From an uncultured Succinatimonas sp. (lineage in GTDB: Bacteria > Pseudomonadota > Gammaproteobacteria > Enterobacterales > Succinivibrionaceae), in NCBI RefSeq assembly GCF_905203285.1, contig NZ_CAJKVK010000103.1, positions 1-6,470 of the forward strand: 6,470 nt of DNA. The letters are read 5' to 3'. A program made the translations under genes and the position numbers. Each line of letters begins with the position of its first letter. Position 1 is the first letter of the stretch. Under the pieces are notes generated by a model. It worked only from the letters and a program-made list of their open reading frames with translations. It had not been told where the DNA came from and made no database searches. This document shows, one piece after another, positions 1 through 5,736 of the stretch.

Positions 1-24
1 AAGCCGTTTAGAGAGGATTTTTAG
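1..24 (+). CDS. possible C-terminal tail of an upstream plus-strand gene
   Basis: Reading from base 1, the plus strand gives Lys-Pro-Phe-Arg-Glu-Asp-Phe and then a TAG stop at 22-24. A strong plus-strand terminator follows about 34 bases later, so some plus-strand transcript must end here. With only seven codons visible the frame is a guess: the second frame is also open past this point and the third stops at base 11. No function can be assigned. Confidence 0.3.
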   Translation, partial: KPFREDF

Positions 25-57
25 AGTTACTTATCTAGATCCGCAACTTTTAGGTAG

Positions 58-91
58 TAAACTGTCGCTTCTGTCGGCAGTTTATTTTTTT
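58..91 (+). terminator. rho-independent terminator of the gene left of the window
   Basis: A 10-bp stem (58-67 with 75-84, one G-U pair) encloses a 7-base loop and is followed at once by seven T residues (85-91). The T run gives polarity on the plus strand. It runs into the ybaK stop codon (complement of 90-92), so the upstream gene and ybaK are convergent and very tightly packed. No A run lies on the left side, so it is probably not a good terminator for ybaK itself. Confidence 0.8.
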
Positions 92-563
92 AGCCCTTGT
101 GTTCGATAATGTCTCCGACTACTGCATTAAGGCTTTTAATTAAATCTTGAGGATTAACGCCTACGGAAAAACCGCGTCTGCCGCCGCTTACTAAAATTTC
201 ATCAAACTTTAAGGCAGTTTCGGATATTACGGTCAGAGTTTTCCTTTTTTGACCGAAAGGACTTATTCCTCCGATTACATAGCCTGTAATACGTGAGGCT
301 GTCGCTTGATCCGTCATTTCCAAATCTTTTACTTTAATTAAACGGGCTACGTTTTTAAGTGAAATCAAAGCATTTACTGGAACGACACAAGTCACGTAAG
401 TTTTATCATGGTGCAGTATTATGGTTTTAAATACTTTATCTTCTTCAATGTTTAAAGCAGAAGCGGCAAATTTTCCGAAGTCATGATCGACTGTACATTT
501 GTACTCATAAGCTTTATATGTGATTTTTTGTTGCTTTAAGAAGTTTTGCGCCGGAGTGATCAT
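90..563 (-). CDS. ybaK: Cys-tRNA(Pro)/Cys-tRNA(Cys) deacylase YbaK
   Basis: This is a cytoplasmic trans-editing enzyme that hydrolyses Cys-tRNA(Pro), the product made when prolyl-tRNA synthetase mischarges cysteine. At 157 residues it has nearly the length of E. coli YbaK (159) and aligns along its whole length. Visible family marks are the N-terminal ITPA start, the catalytic-region Lys46 in VFKT, the core GYVIGGISPFGQK block at about 94-106 and the SGGRRG loop at 126-131. The ATG at 563 is preceded by AAGGA with a 7-base spacing, which supports this start. It is the single-domain form, not the editing domain fused to ProRS. It is transcribed away from the tRNA-Gly gene and converges with the gene on the left. 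Assignment to YbaK rather than the related ProX or YeaK groups rests on recalled similarity. Confidence 0.92.
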   Translation of the reverse strand: MITPAQNFLKQQKITYKAYEYKCTVDHDFGKFAASALNIEEDKVFKTIILHHDKTYVTCVVPVNALISLKNVARLIKVKDLEMTDQATASRITGYVIGGISPFGQKRKTLTVISETALKFDEILVSGGRRGFSVGVNPQDLIKSLNAVVGDIIEHKG

Positions 564-609
564 GAATAAGTCCTTGATAATTCATTTTGAATGAAGTTTA
601 AGCAAAAAT

Positions 610-615
610 ATTATA
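610..615 (-). promoter_or_regulatory. probable -10 element of ybaK
   Basis: On the minus strand these bases read TATAAT, a perfect sigma-70 -10 hexamer about 47 bases upstream of the ybaK ATG. No good TTGACA-like -35 is visible at 16-18 bases, where purine-rich sequence and an inverted repeat (615-639) lie instead. The promoter may be activator-dependent or simply weak. Confidence 0.45.
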
Positions 616-639
616 GAAGAAACTTTCTGCTTTTCTTCT
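615..639. repeat. 8-bp perfect inverted repeat next to the ybaK -10
   Basis: AGAAGAAA (615-622) and TTTCTTCT (632-639) are perfect inverse complements separated by 9 bases. The repeat abuts the TATAAT of the ybaK promoter and covers the place where its -35 should be. That position suits a binding site for a dimeric regulator, but the AT-rich, low-complexity composition makes chance a real possibility. Confidence 0.35.
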
Positions 640-679
640 TATATGTTTTTTGGTGCAATGAAAAAATATTAAAAATTTC

Positions 680-707
680 TTGCTTATTTAAAATTTTTCT
701 ATATAAT
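680..707 (+). promoter_or_regulatory. sigma-70 promoter of tRNA-Gly
   Basis: TTGCTT (680-685) and TATAAT (702-707) are separated by 16 bases and precede the mature tRNA 5' end by 15 bases. Transcription would start near 713-716, leaving a leader of only a few bases for RNase P removal. Spacing, hexamer quality and placement right before a stable RNA gene all support it. Confidence 0.7.
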
Positions 708-722
708 TTATCGCCATCGGAT

Positions 723-798
723 GCGGGCATAGCTCAGTTGGTAGAGCATAACCTTGCCATGGTTAGGGTCGCGAGTTCGAACCTCGTTGCCCGCTCCA
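723..798 (+). tRNA. tRNA-Gly (anticodon GCC)
   Basis: The 76-base gene folds into a full cloverleaf. The acceptor stem is 723-729 with 788-794, the D stem 732-735 with 744-747, the anticodon stem 749-753 with 761-765 and the T stem 771-775 with 783-787 (one G-U). The anticodon loop 754-760 places GCC at 756-758, reading GGC and GGU glycine codons. The T loop is TTCGAAC, the discriminator base is T795, and the CCA end is encoded (796-798). The sequence is very close to the E. coli glycine GCC tRNA. It stands alone with its own promoter and terminator, not in an rRNA operon or a tRNA cluster. Confidence 0.97.
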
Positions 799-804
799 AA
801 TTAT

Positions 805-830
805 AAAAAGGCACCATAAGGTGCTTTTTT
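805..830 (+). terminator. rho-independent terminator of tRNA-Gly
   Basis: GCACC (811-815) pairs with GGTGC (820-824) around the tetraloop ATAA. Flanking A residues (805-809) face a six-T run (825-830), which serves as the plus-strand tail. It begins seven bases after the encoded CCA. Because the A and T runs flank both sides it could work in both directions, but no minus-strand gene ends here. Confidence 0.85.
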
Positions 831-920
831 CATTTTTGCACGTGCACTTAATTTTGTCTTCCTTATTAATTCCTGTCAGAATTTTTCATTAATCTTTAGC
901 AATTTTCTTTTTTGCTTTAA

Positions 921-948
921 ACAAAAAAGGGAGACATAAAAATCTCCC
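921..948 (-). terminator. rho-independent terminator of the HAD phosphatase gene
   Basis: GGGAGA (929-934) and TCTCCC (943-948) form a 6-bp GC-rich stem with an 8-base loop. On the minus strand it is followed by six T residues (complement of 923-928). It lies about 55 bases past the stop codon of the HAD gene. The rest of 831-1001 shows no further gene or RNA that I can support. Confidence 0.8.
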
Positions 949-1001
949 GAGATTATAGTTTACAGTAATAGGTAATGAACTAATAACTTAACACGTTGCT
1001 T

Positions 1002-1619
1002 TTACTTAAGTTTAAGACCTGTAAGGTTTGATATTTCTTCCTTAACTTTGGCAAAATCCTGACATAAAATCCCGTGGATGCCAAGTTTATTTGCCATATC
1101 AATGTTGTTTTGATTGTCATCAATAAAAATGCACTCTTCAGGAGTTAGGTGATAACGTTCAAGCAGTAAATGGAAAATCCTTTTTTCAGGTTTTTTCATT
1201 TTTTCTTCACCGGAGACTACAATTCCCTCAAAAATTTCCAAGAATTTATAATTATTGTAAGCAAAAGGGAATGTTTCCGAAGACCAATTGGTCAAACCGA
1301 ATAATTTAAACTGATGGGATGCTTCAACTTGCTTTAAAATACTGACGCCTTCGTCAATTTGACCGCTTATCATTTCAGGCCAGCGATCTTTATACATTTG
1401 AATTTCTTTTGCATATTCAGGATGGATTGCAATTAACTCTTTAACGCCTTCGGCAAAAGGCTTACCGGCATCCATTTGTGCATTCCATTCAGTTGTACAA
1501 ATATTTTGGAGAAAGTTTTCTATTTCTTCTTCGGTTTTAAAGACTTTACGGTATAAATATCGAGGATCCCAGTCAAGAAGGACTCCGCCGAAATCAAAAA
1601 TAATGTTTTTAATGGTCAC
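1002..1619 (-). CDS. HAD-superfamily (subfamily IA) phosphatase, YihX-like
   Basis: This 205-residue cytoplasmic protein carries all four HAD motifs in order. Motif I is FDFGGVLLDWD with the predicted nucleophile Asp9. Motif II is the Thr110 of GLTNWS, motif III is Lys142 or Lys143 before PEKRIF, and motif IV is Asp167-Asp168 in FIDDNQNN. The helical segment of about 20-95 fits a C1 cap. The second Asp usual in motif I (DxD) is Gly11; this also occurs in the YihX/haloacid dehalogenase-like branch (DxGxV), so it does not mean the enzyme is dead. The substrate is probably a small phosphorylated metabolite, but the sequence does not show which. The start is GTG at 1619, with AAGGAG seven bases upstream. 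It follows perR on the same strand after 124 bases; a TATGAT on the minus strand at 1665-1660 may give it a separate promoter. Confidence 0.88.
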   Translation of the reverse strand: MTIKNIIFDFGGVLLDWDPRYLYRKVFKTEEEIENFLQNICTTEWNAQMDAGKPFAEGVKELIAIHPEYAKEIQMYKDRWPEMISGQIDEGVSILKQVEASHQFKLFGLTNWSSETFPFAYNNYKFLEIFEGIVVSGEEKMKKPEKRIFHLLLERYHLTPEECIFIDDNQNNIDMANKLGIHGILCQDFAKVKEEISNLTGLKLK

Positions 1620-1743
1620 GGTAAATCTCCTTTAAACCGTTTAATTTAGATATGTTTTTATCATAATCAAATATTGAACGATTTTTTGAATTTTTACTGA
1701 AAGTTCGCTCTTTCTCAAAAAATCAAGCCAGAAAACAAATTAA

Positions 1744-2169
1744 TTATTCGTCATTAGTCTGCTGATGGTTGTCTTGCGGCTTCTCTGCTTCTTTTAAGCA
1801 ATCAGGACAAATTCCCGTAAAAATAATTTCATGGCTTAAAAATAAGAAGCCATGTTTATTTTTTATTTGATCTTCAATGTGTTCCTGATAGGGCATGTCA
1901 ACATCGAAAATATGACCGCAGTGCAGACATTTGATGTGATAATGATTATGAATTAAATGATCAAAACGTTCAGCTTCCCCCGGAACCTCAATTTTTTTGA
2001 TTTGCCCGGTTTTAGCCAGTTTGTCAAGATTACGGTACACCGTAGCACGGCTTATATTCGGATAGTCATTTATGATGCTTGCATAAACTTCATCGGCCGT
2101 GGCATGATTTTCAAGTTTATTGACCGCGTTTAATACCAGGGAACATTGAATAGTGTTTCGTTTTATCAT
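1744..2169 (-). CDS. perR: PerR-type peroxide-sensing Fur-family repressor
   Basis: This 141-residue metalloregulator has an N-terminal winged helix (about 1-65, with SRATVYRNLDKL as the recognition-helix region) and a C-terminal dimerisation and metal-binding domain. Compared with recalled B. subtilis PerR numbering, every ligand falls at a constant offset of 15. The sensing-site ligands are His22, Asp70, His76, His78 and Asp89 (37, 85, 91, 93 and 104 there). The structural zinc cysteines are Cys81, Cys84, Cys121 and Cys124 (96, 99, 136 and 139). Asp89 matters because Fur proteins have Glu there, and Asp is tied to metal-catalysed oxidation by peroxide. The protein therefore likely represses peroxide-defence genes. 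The N-terminus is about 15 residues shorter than in B. subtilis, but an in-frame stop lies 30 bases upstream of the ATG, so this ATG is the first possible one. No clear Shine-Dalgarno is visible. The tail after 125 is hydrophilic. Confidence 0.9.
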   Translation of the reverse strand: MIKRNTIQCSLVLNAVNKLENHATADEVYASIINDYPNISRATVYRNLDKLAKTGQIKKIEVPGEAERFDHLIHNHYHIKCLHCGHIFDVDMPYQEHIEDQIKNKHGFLFLSHEIIFTGICPDCLKEAEKPQDNHQQTNDE

Positions 2170-2201
2170 TTTATTTTGATTTAATATGTTTTTAACTTAT
2201 T

Positions 2202-2212
2202 GATAATTTATC
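2202..2212. promoter_or_regulatory. candidate Fur/PerR-like operator upstream of perR
   Basis: GATAA-T-TTATC is a perfect 5-1-5 palindrome 33 bases upstream of the perR ATG. It shares the GATAAT core of Fur-family sites but is not a full match to the 7-1-7 PerR consensus (TTATAAT-N-ATTATAA). A second TTGATAA occurs at 2238-2244, matching 2200-2206. PerR genes are often autoregulated, so an operator here is expected; assignment of this particular site is inference. Confidence 0.35.
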
Positions 2213-2306
2213 TTATTAAGGAAAAAAAATAAAAAAATTGATAAATTTTGTCTCGTTTTTTACTAAAAGTTAAATTTTTATCCCGTTGATGTCACTATCC
2301 TAAATA

Positions 2307-2330
2307 TTAGATGTTTTTTGAATCATCTAA
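2307..2330. repeat. 7-bp inverted repeat upstream of the ABC operon
   Basis: TTAGATG (2307-2313) and CATCTAA (2324-2330) are perfect inverse complements with a 10-base spacer that includes a T6 run. The repeat covers the likely -35 area of the promoter of the amino acid transporter operon. It has the shape of an operator for a dimeric regulator. It could instead be a weak hairpin, but no T tract follows it, so it is not a terminator. Confidence 0.4.
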
Positions 2331-2343
2331 CCTGTAGTAAAAT
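2315..2343 (+). promoter_or_regulatory. possible promoter of the ABC transporter operon
   Basis: TAAAAT at 2338-2343 is a fair -10 hexamer, with a poor -35 (TTTTTG, 2315-2320) 17 bases upstream. Transcription would start near 2350 and give a leader of about 34 bases. The alternative pairs I tried (TTGATG at 2286 with TTAGAT, TTGAAT at 2318 with AATATT) have no better balance of hexamers and spacing, so the exact promoter is uncertain. Confidence 0.35.
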
Positions 2344-2383
2344 ATTAAGATCAGTTTAAGTTTTTTAGCTTGGAGCGCTAATT

Positions 2384-3136
2384 ATGGCAGTTAAATTTTC
2401 GACAGCAGTAAAAACTTTATGTGCTGCCGCAGCCGTTACTTTTTGTGCCGCACAGGCACAGGCCGAAGTCTTAAGAGTAGGTACTGAAGCTACTTATGCC
2501 CCGTTTGAATTTATGGATGACAATGTAAAGCCTCAGGGATATGACATTGATATCATAAATGCAGTGGGTAAAGCCATGGGGTATGAAGTTCAGGTTCAGA
2601 ATATGGCTTTTGACGGTTTGATCCCCGCTTTGATGACTTCTCAAATAGATGTTGTTATCGCTGCCATGACCATTACTGAAGAGCGTGCCAAGCGTGTTGA
2701 TTTTACCGAGCCTTACTATAAGTCAGGTCTTTCAATCTTAATTCTTGAAGAGAATAAAGATAAATTCAAAACAATTAATGATTTAAAGAATGAGCGTTTA
2801 TGTGCACAGATCGGAACTACCGGAGCATTAAAAGCCCAGGAAATTTCCGGTAATGTCGGTGCATTTAATACCGAGCCTGAAGCCTTTATGGAATTAAAAG
2901 CCAAAGGTTGTGCCGGCGTCGTTAATGATCGTCCCGTTAATCTTTATTTCTTGACTAAGTCAGCCTCTAAGGGCGTAATTGAGATGAGCGAGAAAATTAC
3001 CGCTGAAGATTACGGTATTGCTGTTCGTAAAGGAAACAGTGAATTGCTCAAGACTTTAAATGAAGGTCTTAAGAAAATTAAAGAATCCGGAGAAATGGCT
3101 AAAATCCATCAAAAATGGTTTAGCGTTTCTGAGTAG
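2384..3136 (+). CDS. periplasmic polar amino acid-binding protein of an ABC importer
   Basis: This 250-residue family 3 solute-binding protein (HisJ/GlnH/ArtJ type) captures an amino acid in the periplasm and delivers it to the permease encoded next. A Sec signal peptide is visible: Lys4 and Lys10, a hydrophobic core at about 11-23, and a probable signal peptidase I cut after AQAQA at residue 27. There is no lipobox. The mature protein shows RVGTEATYAPFEF (31-43), FDGLIPAL (76-83) and TITEERAKRVDFTEPYY (96-112). Arg101 is the usual ligand for the substrate carboxylate, and Asp182 in the NDRP segment is the likely amino-group ligand. Two mature-region cysteines (140 and 176) could form a disulfide. 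GGAG eight bases before the ATG supports the start. The AAMTIT block recalls GlnH more than HisJ, but I cannot fix the substrate. Confidence 0.92.
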   Translation: MAVKFSTAVKTLCAAAAVTFCAAQAQAEVLRVGTEATYAPFEFMDDNVKPQGYDIDIINAVGKAMGYEVQVQNMAFDGLIPALMTSQIDVVIAAMTITEERAKRVDFTEPYYKSGLSILILEENKDKFKTINDLKNERLCAQIGTTGALKAQEISGNVGAFNTEPEAFMELKAKGCAGVVNDRPVNLYFLTKSASKGVIEMSEKITAEDYGIAVRKGNSELLKTLNEGLKKIKESGEMAKIHQKWFSVSE

Positions 3137-3148
3137 TGTTTAAAAATC

Positions 3149-3177
3149 AGCGCATTTTTATTAATTAAAAATGCGCT
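3149..3177 (+). terminator. intercistronic hairpin, attenuator or partial terminator
   Basis: A perfect 12-bp stem (3149-3160 with 3166-3177) and a 5-base loop lie 13 bases after the stop codon of the binding-protein gene. The T tract is imperfect: TT, then GCTTAATA, then six T (3188-3193). The structure could stop part of the transcripts or protect the upstream message from 3' exonucleases. Either would give more binding protein than permease and ATPase, a common arrangement in such operons. Confidence 0.75.
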
Positions 3178-3206
3178 TTGCTTAATATTTTTTGGTATTG
3201 CTTAAC

Positions 3207-3863
3207 ATGCCGTTTCCTTTTGATATATCGCTGATTATTGATTCTTTGCCTCTTTTAGGCATCGGCGCAATGGTCACTATCGAAATTACAGCCGTTGCCG
3301 TTGCTCTTGGTACTCTCATAGGTTTGTTCGTAGGTATCGCAGAGTTATCCCGTTATTGGTACTTCCGTATACCGTCAAAGATTTACGTTGATTTTATCCG
3401 CGGAACTCCGCTGTTGGTTCAAATCTTCATTATTTACTTTGCACTTCCGATTATTTTGGGAGTAAGAGTTGAACCTTTTGTTGCTGCGGTCGCTGCGTGT
3501 TCAATTAACTCTGGTGCGTACGTCGCAGAAATTTTCCGTGCCGGCATTCAATCTATTGATAAAGGACAGATGGAAGCAGGTCGTTCTTTAGGTATGAGCT
3601 GGGGACAAACAATGATTCATATCGTTATTCCTCAGGCCTTCCGTCGTATCATTCCTCAGCTTGGCAATGAATTTATCGCCATGCTTAAAGATTCATCCTT
3701 GGTATCGGTTATCGGTTTTGAAGAGTTAACCCGTAAAGGTCAGTTGATTATCGCATCAACTTACGGTTCATTGGAAATATGGACGGCCGTTGCAATTATT
3801 TATCTTATTATGACCTTGTCCATTACCCGTTTCGTCGCCTTCTTAGAGAAGAGATTTAAATAA
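3207..3863 (+). CDS. polar amino acid ABC transporter permease (HEQRo family)
   Basis: This inner-membrane subunit forms the translocation path, probably as a homodimer because only one permease gene is present. With the ATG at 3207 it has 218 residues, usual for the His/Glu/Gln/Arg/opine permease family. Hydrophobic segments lie at about 15-45, 66-86, 88-105, 155-172 and 188-212. The family block FIRGTPLLVQIF is at 63-74. The EAA loop that docks on the ATPase starts at Glu123 (EAGRSLGMSWGQ) and runs to Pro142. A longer reading from TTG at 3192 adds only five residues and has no better ribosome site; neither start has a strong Shine-Dalgarno, so translation may be weak. Its stop overlaps the ATPase start by one base (TAATG), indicating translational coupling. 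Confidence 0.92.
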   Translation: MPFPFDISLIIDSLPLLGIGAMVTIEITAVAVALGTLIGLFVGIAELSRYWYFRIPSKIYVDFIRGTPLLVQIFIIYFALPIILGVRVEPFVAAVAACSINSGAYVAEIFRAGIQSIDKGQMEAGRSLGMSWGQTMIHIVIPQAFRRIIPQLGNEFIAMLKDSSLVSVIGFEELTRKGQLIIASTYGSLEIWTAVAIIYLIMTLSITRFVAFLEKRFK

Positions 3864-4582
3864 TGATCGTTATTAAAGATTTACATAAAAGTTATGGCAA
3901 TACCGAGATTTTAAAAGGTATTGATCTTGAGGTTAAAAAAAGTGAAGTGGTGGTAGTTATCGGTCCGTCAGGATCTGGTAAAAGTACTTTGCTCCGCTGT
4001 GTAAACTACCTTGAGGTTCCTACATCAGGAACTATTGCCATTGACGGACAGACAATTACTCCTGATGTGGATATCAATACTATTCGTGCTGAAGTAGGTA
4101 TGGTTTTTCAGCACTTTAATCTTTTCGGTCACATGACTGTGCTGCAAAATATTACTTTAGCACCTATAAAAGTTCGTCATATGTCAAAAGAAGACGCTGA
4201 AAAGGTTGCAATGGAGCTTTTGACAAAGGTCGGTCTTGCAGATAAAGCATCAGCTTACCCTCGTGAATTATCCGGTGGTCAGCAGCAGCGTGTAGCTATT
4301 GCAAGAGCTCTTGCAATGCATCCTAAGATCATGCTTTTTGATGAGCCGACTTCTGCTCTTGATCCTGAGATGGTCAATGAAGTTCTGGAAGTAATGAAGA
4401 CCTTGGCTGAAAGCGGTATGACCATGATGGTTGTAACTCATGAAATGGGATTTGCCCGTCAGGTTGCCGACCGCGTGTTGTTTGTTGACGGCGGTAAAAT
4501 TTTGGAAGAAGGAAAGCCTGAAGATCTGTTTACTAATCCAAAAGAGCCGCGTACTCAGGACTTTTTGGCTAAGATCCTATAA
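3863..4582 (+). CDS. polar amino acid ABC transporter ATP-binding protein, GlnQ type
   Basis: This 239-residue cytoplasmic ATPase powers import through the preceding permease. All nucleotide-binding motifs are intact: Walker A GPSGSGKS (34-41), Q-loop Gln83 in VFQHFNLF, signature LSGGQ (136-140), Walker B IMLFDE (156-161) with catalytic Glu161, D-loop SALD (164-167) and switch His193. The sequence is typical of the GlnQ/HisP/ArtP group, with no regulatory C-terminal domain, and the length is normal. It begins inside the permease stop codon (TAATG) and ends the operon, followed by a hairpin terminator. The motifs identify the class of amino acid transporter, not whether glutamine, arginine, histidine or another polar amino acid is carried. 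Confidence 0.95.
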   Translation: MIVIKDLHKSYGNTEILKGIDLEVKKSEVVVVIGPSGSGKSTLLRCVNYLEVPTSGTIAIDGQTITPDVDINTIRAEVGMVFQHFNLFGHMTVLQNITLAPIKVRHMSKEDAEKVAMELLTKVGLADKASAYPRELSGGQQQRVAIARALAMHPKIMLFDEPTSALDPEMVNEVLEVMKTLAESGMTMMVVTHEMGFARQVADRVLFVDGGKILEEGKPEDLFTNPKEPRTQDFLAKIL

Positions 4583-4592
4583 ATTAATTTTT

Positions 4593-4625
4593 ATATGTCC
4601 TTGCTGTAAGGCAGGGATATATTTT
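4593..4625 (+). terminator. terminator of the amino acid ABC operon
   Basis: A 12-bp stem (4593-4604 with 4611-4622, two G-U pairs) with a 6-base loop starts ten bases after the ATPase stop codon. Its 3' arm ends in ATAT and runs into a short T tract (4622-4625). The T tract is modest, so some read-through into lpxM is possible. Confidence 0.7.
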
Positions 4626-4687
4626 GATGTCTTTTCCTGTCTTTTTGTGGAAAATACGGAAGTTTGGGTGTTATTTACAGATAAGAA

Positions 4688-5719
4688 ATGAGAATACCAG
4701 AGGAAAATAAAAACAGAGCTTTTGACAAAAGCATTGTAAAAGATCTTATTAAAATTCAATATCTTTTTTCATGGCTGTCTCTTGCTTTGCTGTGCGTCGT
4801 AGCTTTTATTCCTAATCGTATTCGTGATTTTGTTGCGGTTGTCATAGCTTTTCTCGTTTCTTTTTTGCCTTTAACTCCCCGTCGCGTAGCATATGCAAAT
4901 ATGCGTACGGCGTTTCCTGATTTATCGGCAAAAGAATGTCGTGCGTTATATAGGAAATCACTTGCCGTCGGGTTTTCGGTTACTTTGGCTTATGCAGAGC
5001 CGTCTGTTTTGCCGCGTTTTTTGCTAAAAAAACGCTGGAAGCTTGTTGGTGAAGAAAATTTAAAGAAAGCGCTGTCGTTAAATAAACCGATTATTTTCGT
5101 TGCTCCGCATTGCTTTGCAATTGACAGATGCGGTTTATATTTGTCTTTTTGCGGGATCAATATGTGCACGATGGTGCATGCTCAGCGCAATCCTGTGTAT
5201 GATTGGTTCTTAAATCAGCAGCGCTTGAGCTTTGGCGGAGCGGTGTATGAGCGTTCAAGCGGTTTACGTACGCTTATTCGTGAACTTAAAAACGGTAGAT
5301 CCTGTTTCTTTTTGCCTGATGAGGATTTAGGCAGGGACTCAAGTCGCTTCATTAATTTTTTAGGTGTTCCGAAAGCTACGGTTTCTACTTTGCCGAAACT
5401 TGCTAAAGTTACCGATGCAGTCACGATGCAGCTTTTTTCCGTCTATAATTTGAAGACCGCGAATTTTGAGGTCCATTTTTCCGAGCCTTTTGCAGATTTT
5501 CCGTCAAATGATTTGGATCGTGATTTGTCTATGATGAATCAGCATATAGAAAAAGAATTGTTAATTCATCGTGAACAATATATGTGGTTCTTGCGCTTTT
5601 TTAAAACCCGTCCTGACGAGAGTTATCCTGATATTTATGAAAATACTCATCTGTCATTATGGAAAAAAGGCAAGAGCATTGATTATGCCGCAAGACGCCG
5701 TCCTTTTGTAGAAAATTAA
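4688..5719 (+). CDS. lpxM: lipid A late acyltransferase, LpxM (MsbB) type
   Basis: This inner-membrane enzyme transfers an acyl chain from acyl-ACP to a hydroxyacyl chain of the lipid A precursor, making the secondary acyloxyacyl group. The 343-residue protein has a membrane segment at about 26-60. The HX4D catalytic motif is His141 to Asp146 (APHCFAIDRCG), followed by HAQRNPVYDW (164-173), the LPDEDLG loop (209-215), PKAT (228-231) and EQYMWFLRFFKTRP (296-309). HX4D plus the QRNP and DEDxG blocks resemble E. coli LpxM more than LpxL, although the exact acyl donor and position cannot be read from sequence. About 34 charged residues follow the last conserved block. The start is the ATG at 4688; the next in-frame Met is residue 72, inside the conserved region, so no nearby alternative exists. 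The Shine-Dalgarno is weak, and no convincing promoter is visible in the 65 bases after the upstream terminator. Confidence 0.9.
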   Translation: MRIPEENKNRAFDKSIVKDLIKIQYLFSWLSLALLCVVAFIPNRIRDFVAVVIAFLVSFLPLTPRRVAYANMRTAFPDLSAKECRALYRKSLAVGFSVTLAYAEPSVLPRFLLKKRWKLVGEENLKKALSLNKPIIFVAPHCFAIDRCGLYLSFCGINMCTMVHAQRNPVYDWFLNQQRLSFGGAVYERSSGLRTLIRELKNGRSCFFLPDEDLGRDSSRFINFLGVPKATVSTLPKLAKVTDAVTMQLFSVYNLKTANFEVHFSEPFADFPSNDLDRDLSMMNQHIEKELLIHREQYMWFLRFFKTRPDESYPDIYENTHLSLWKKGKSIDYAARRRPFVEN

Positions 5720-5736
5720 TAATCTGCCTCTTAACG

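Noticed and set aside
723..798. tRNA-Gly as an integration site for a mobile element
   Set aside because: No integrase gene, direct repeat of the tRNA 3' end or cargo genes follow; a normal terminator and housekeeping genes do.
591..806. Plus-strand open frame of 71 codons
   Set aside because: Its second half is the tRNA-Gly gene read as protein (GIAQLVEHNLAMVRVASSNLVAR is the usual tRNA-derived peptide), and the first half covers the promoters of ybaK and the tRNA.
1002..1619. Inactive HAD protein because motif I lacks the second Asp
   Set aside because: The DxGxV form is typical of this branch of the HAD superfamily, and the nucleophile, Thr, Lys and acidic motif IV are all present.
1675..1700. 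Terminator between perR and the HAD gene
   Set aside because: A GAAAG/CTTTC stem of five pairs is present near here, but no T tract follows on the minus strand, so perR read-through into the HAD gene cannot be excluded.
2716..2904. Minus-strand open frame of 62 codons
   Set aside because: It lies entirely antisense inside the well-supported binding-protein gene and shows no recognisable motif.
3192..3206. Five-codon N-terminal extension of the permease from TTG at 3192
   Set aside because: The added residues match no family feature, the TTG overlaps the T tract after the hairpin, and the ATG at 3207 gives a normal permease N-terminus.
4440..4691. Plus-strand open frame of 83 codons
   Set aside because: It is an out-of-frame reading of the 3' end of the ATPase gene that runs through the terminator hairpin.
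4577..4759. Minus-strand open frame of 60 codons
   Set aside because: It runs antisense through the ABC operon terminator and the start of lpxM, with no ribosome site or family motif.
5215..5424. Minus-strand open frame of 69 codons
   Set aside because: It is antisense to the most conserved part of lpxM and has no independent support.
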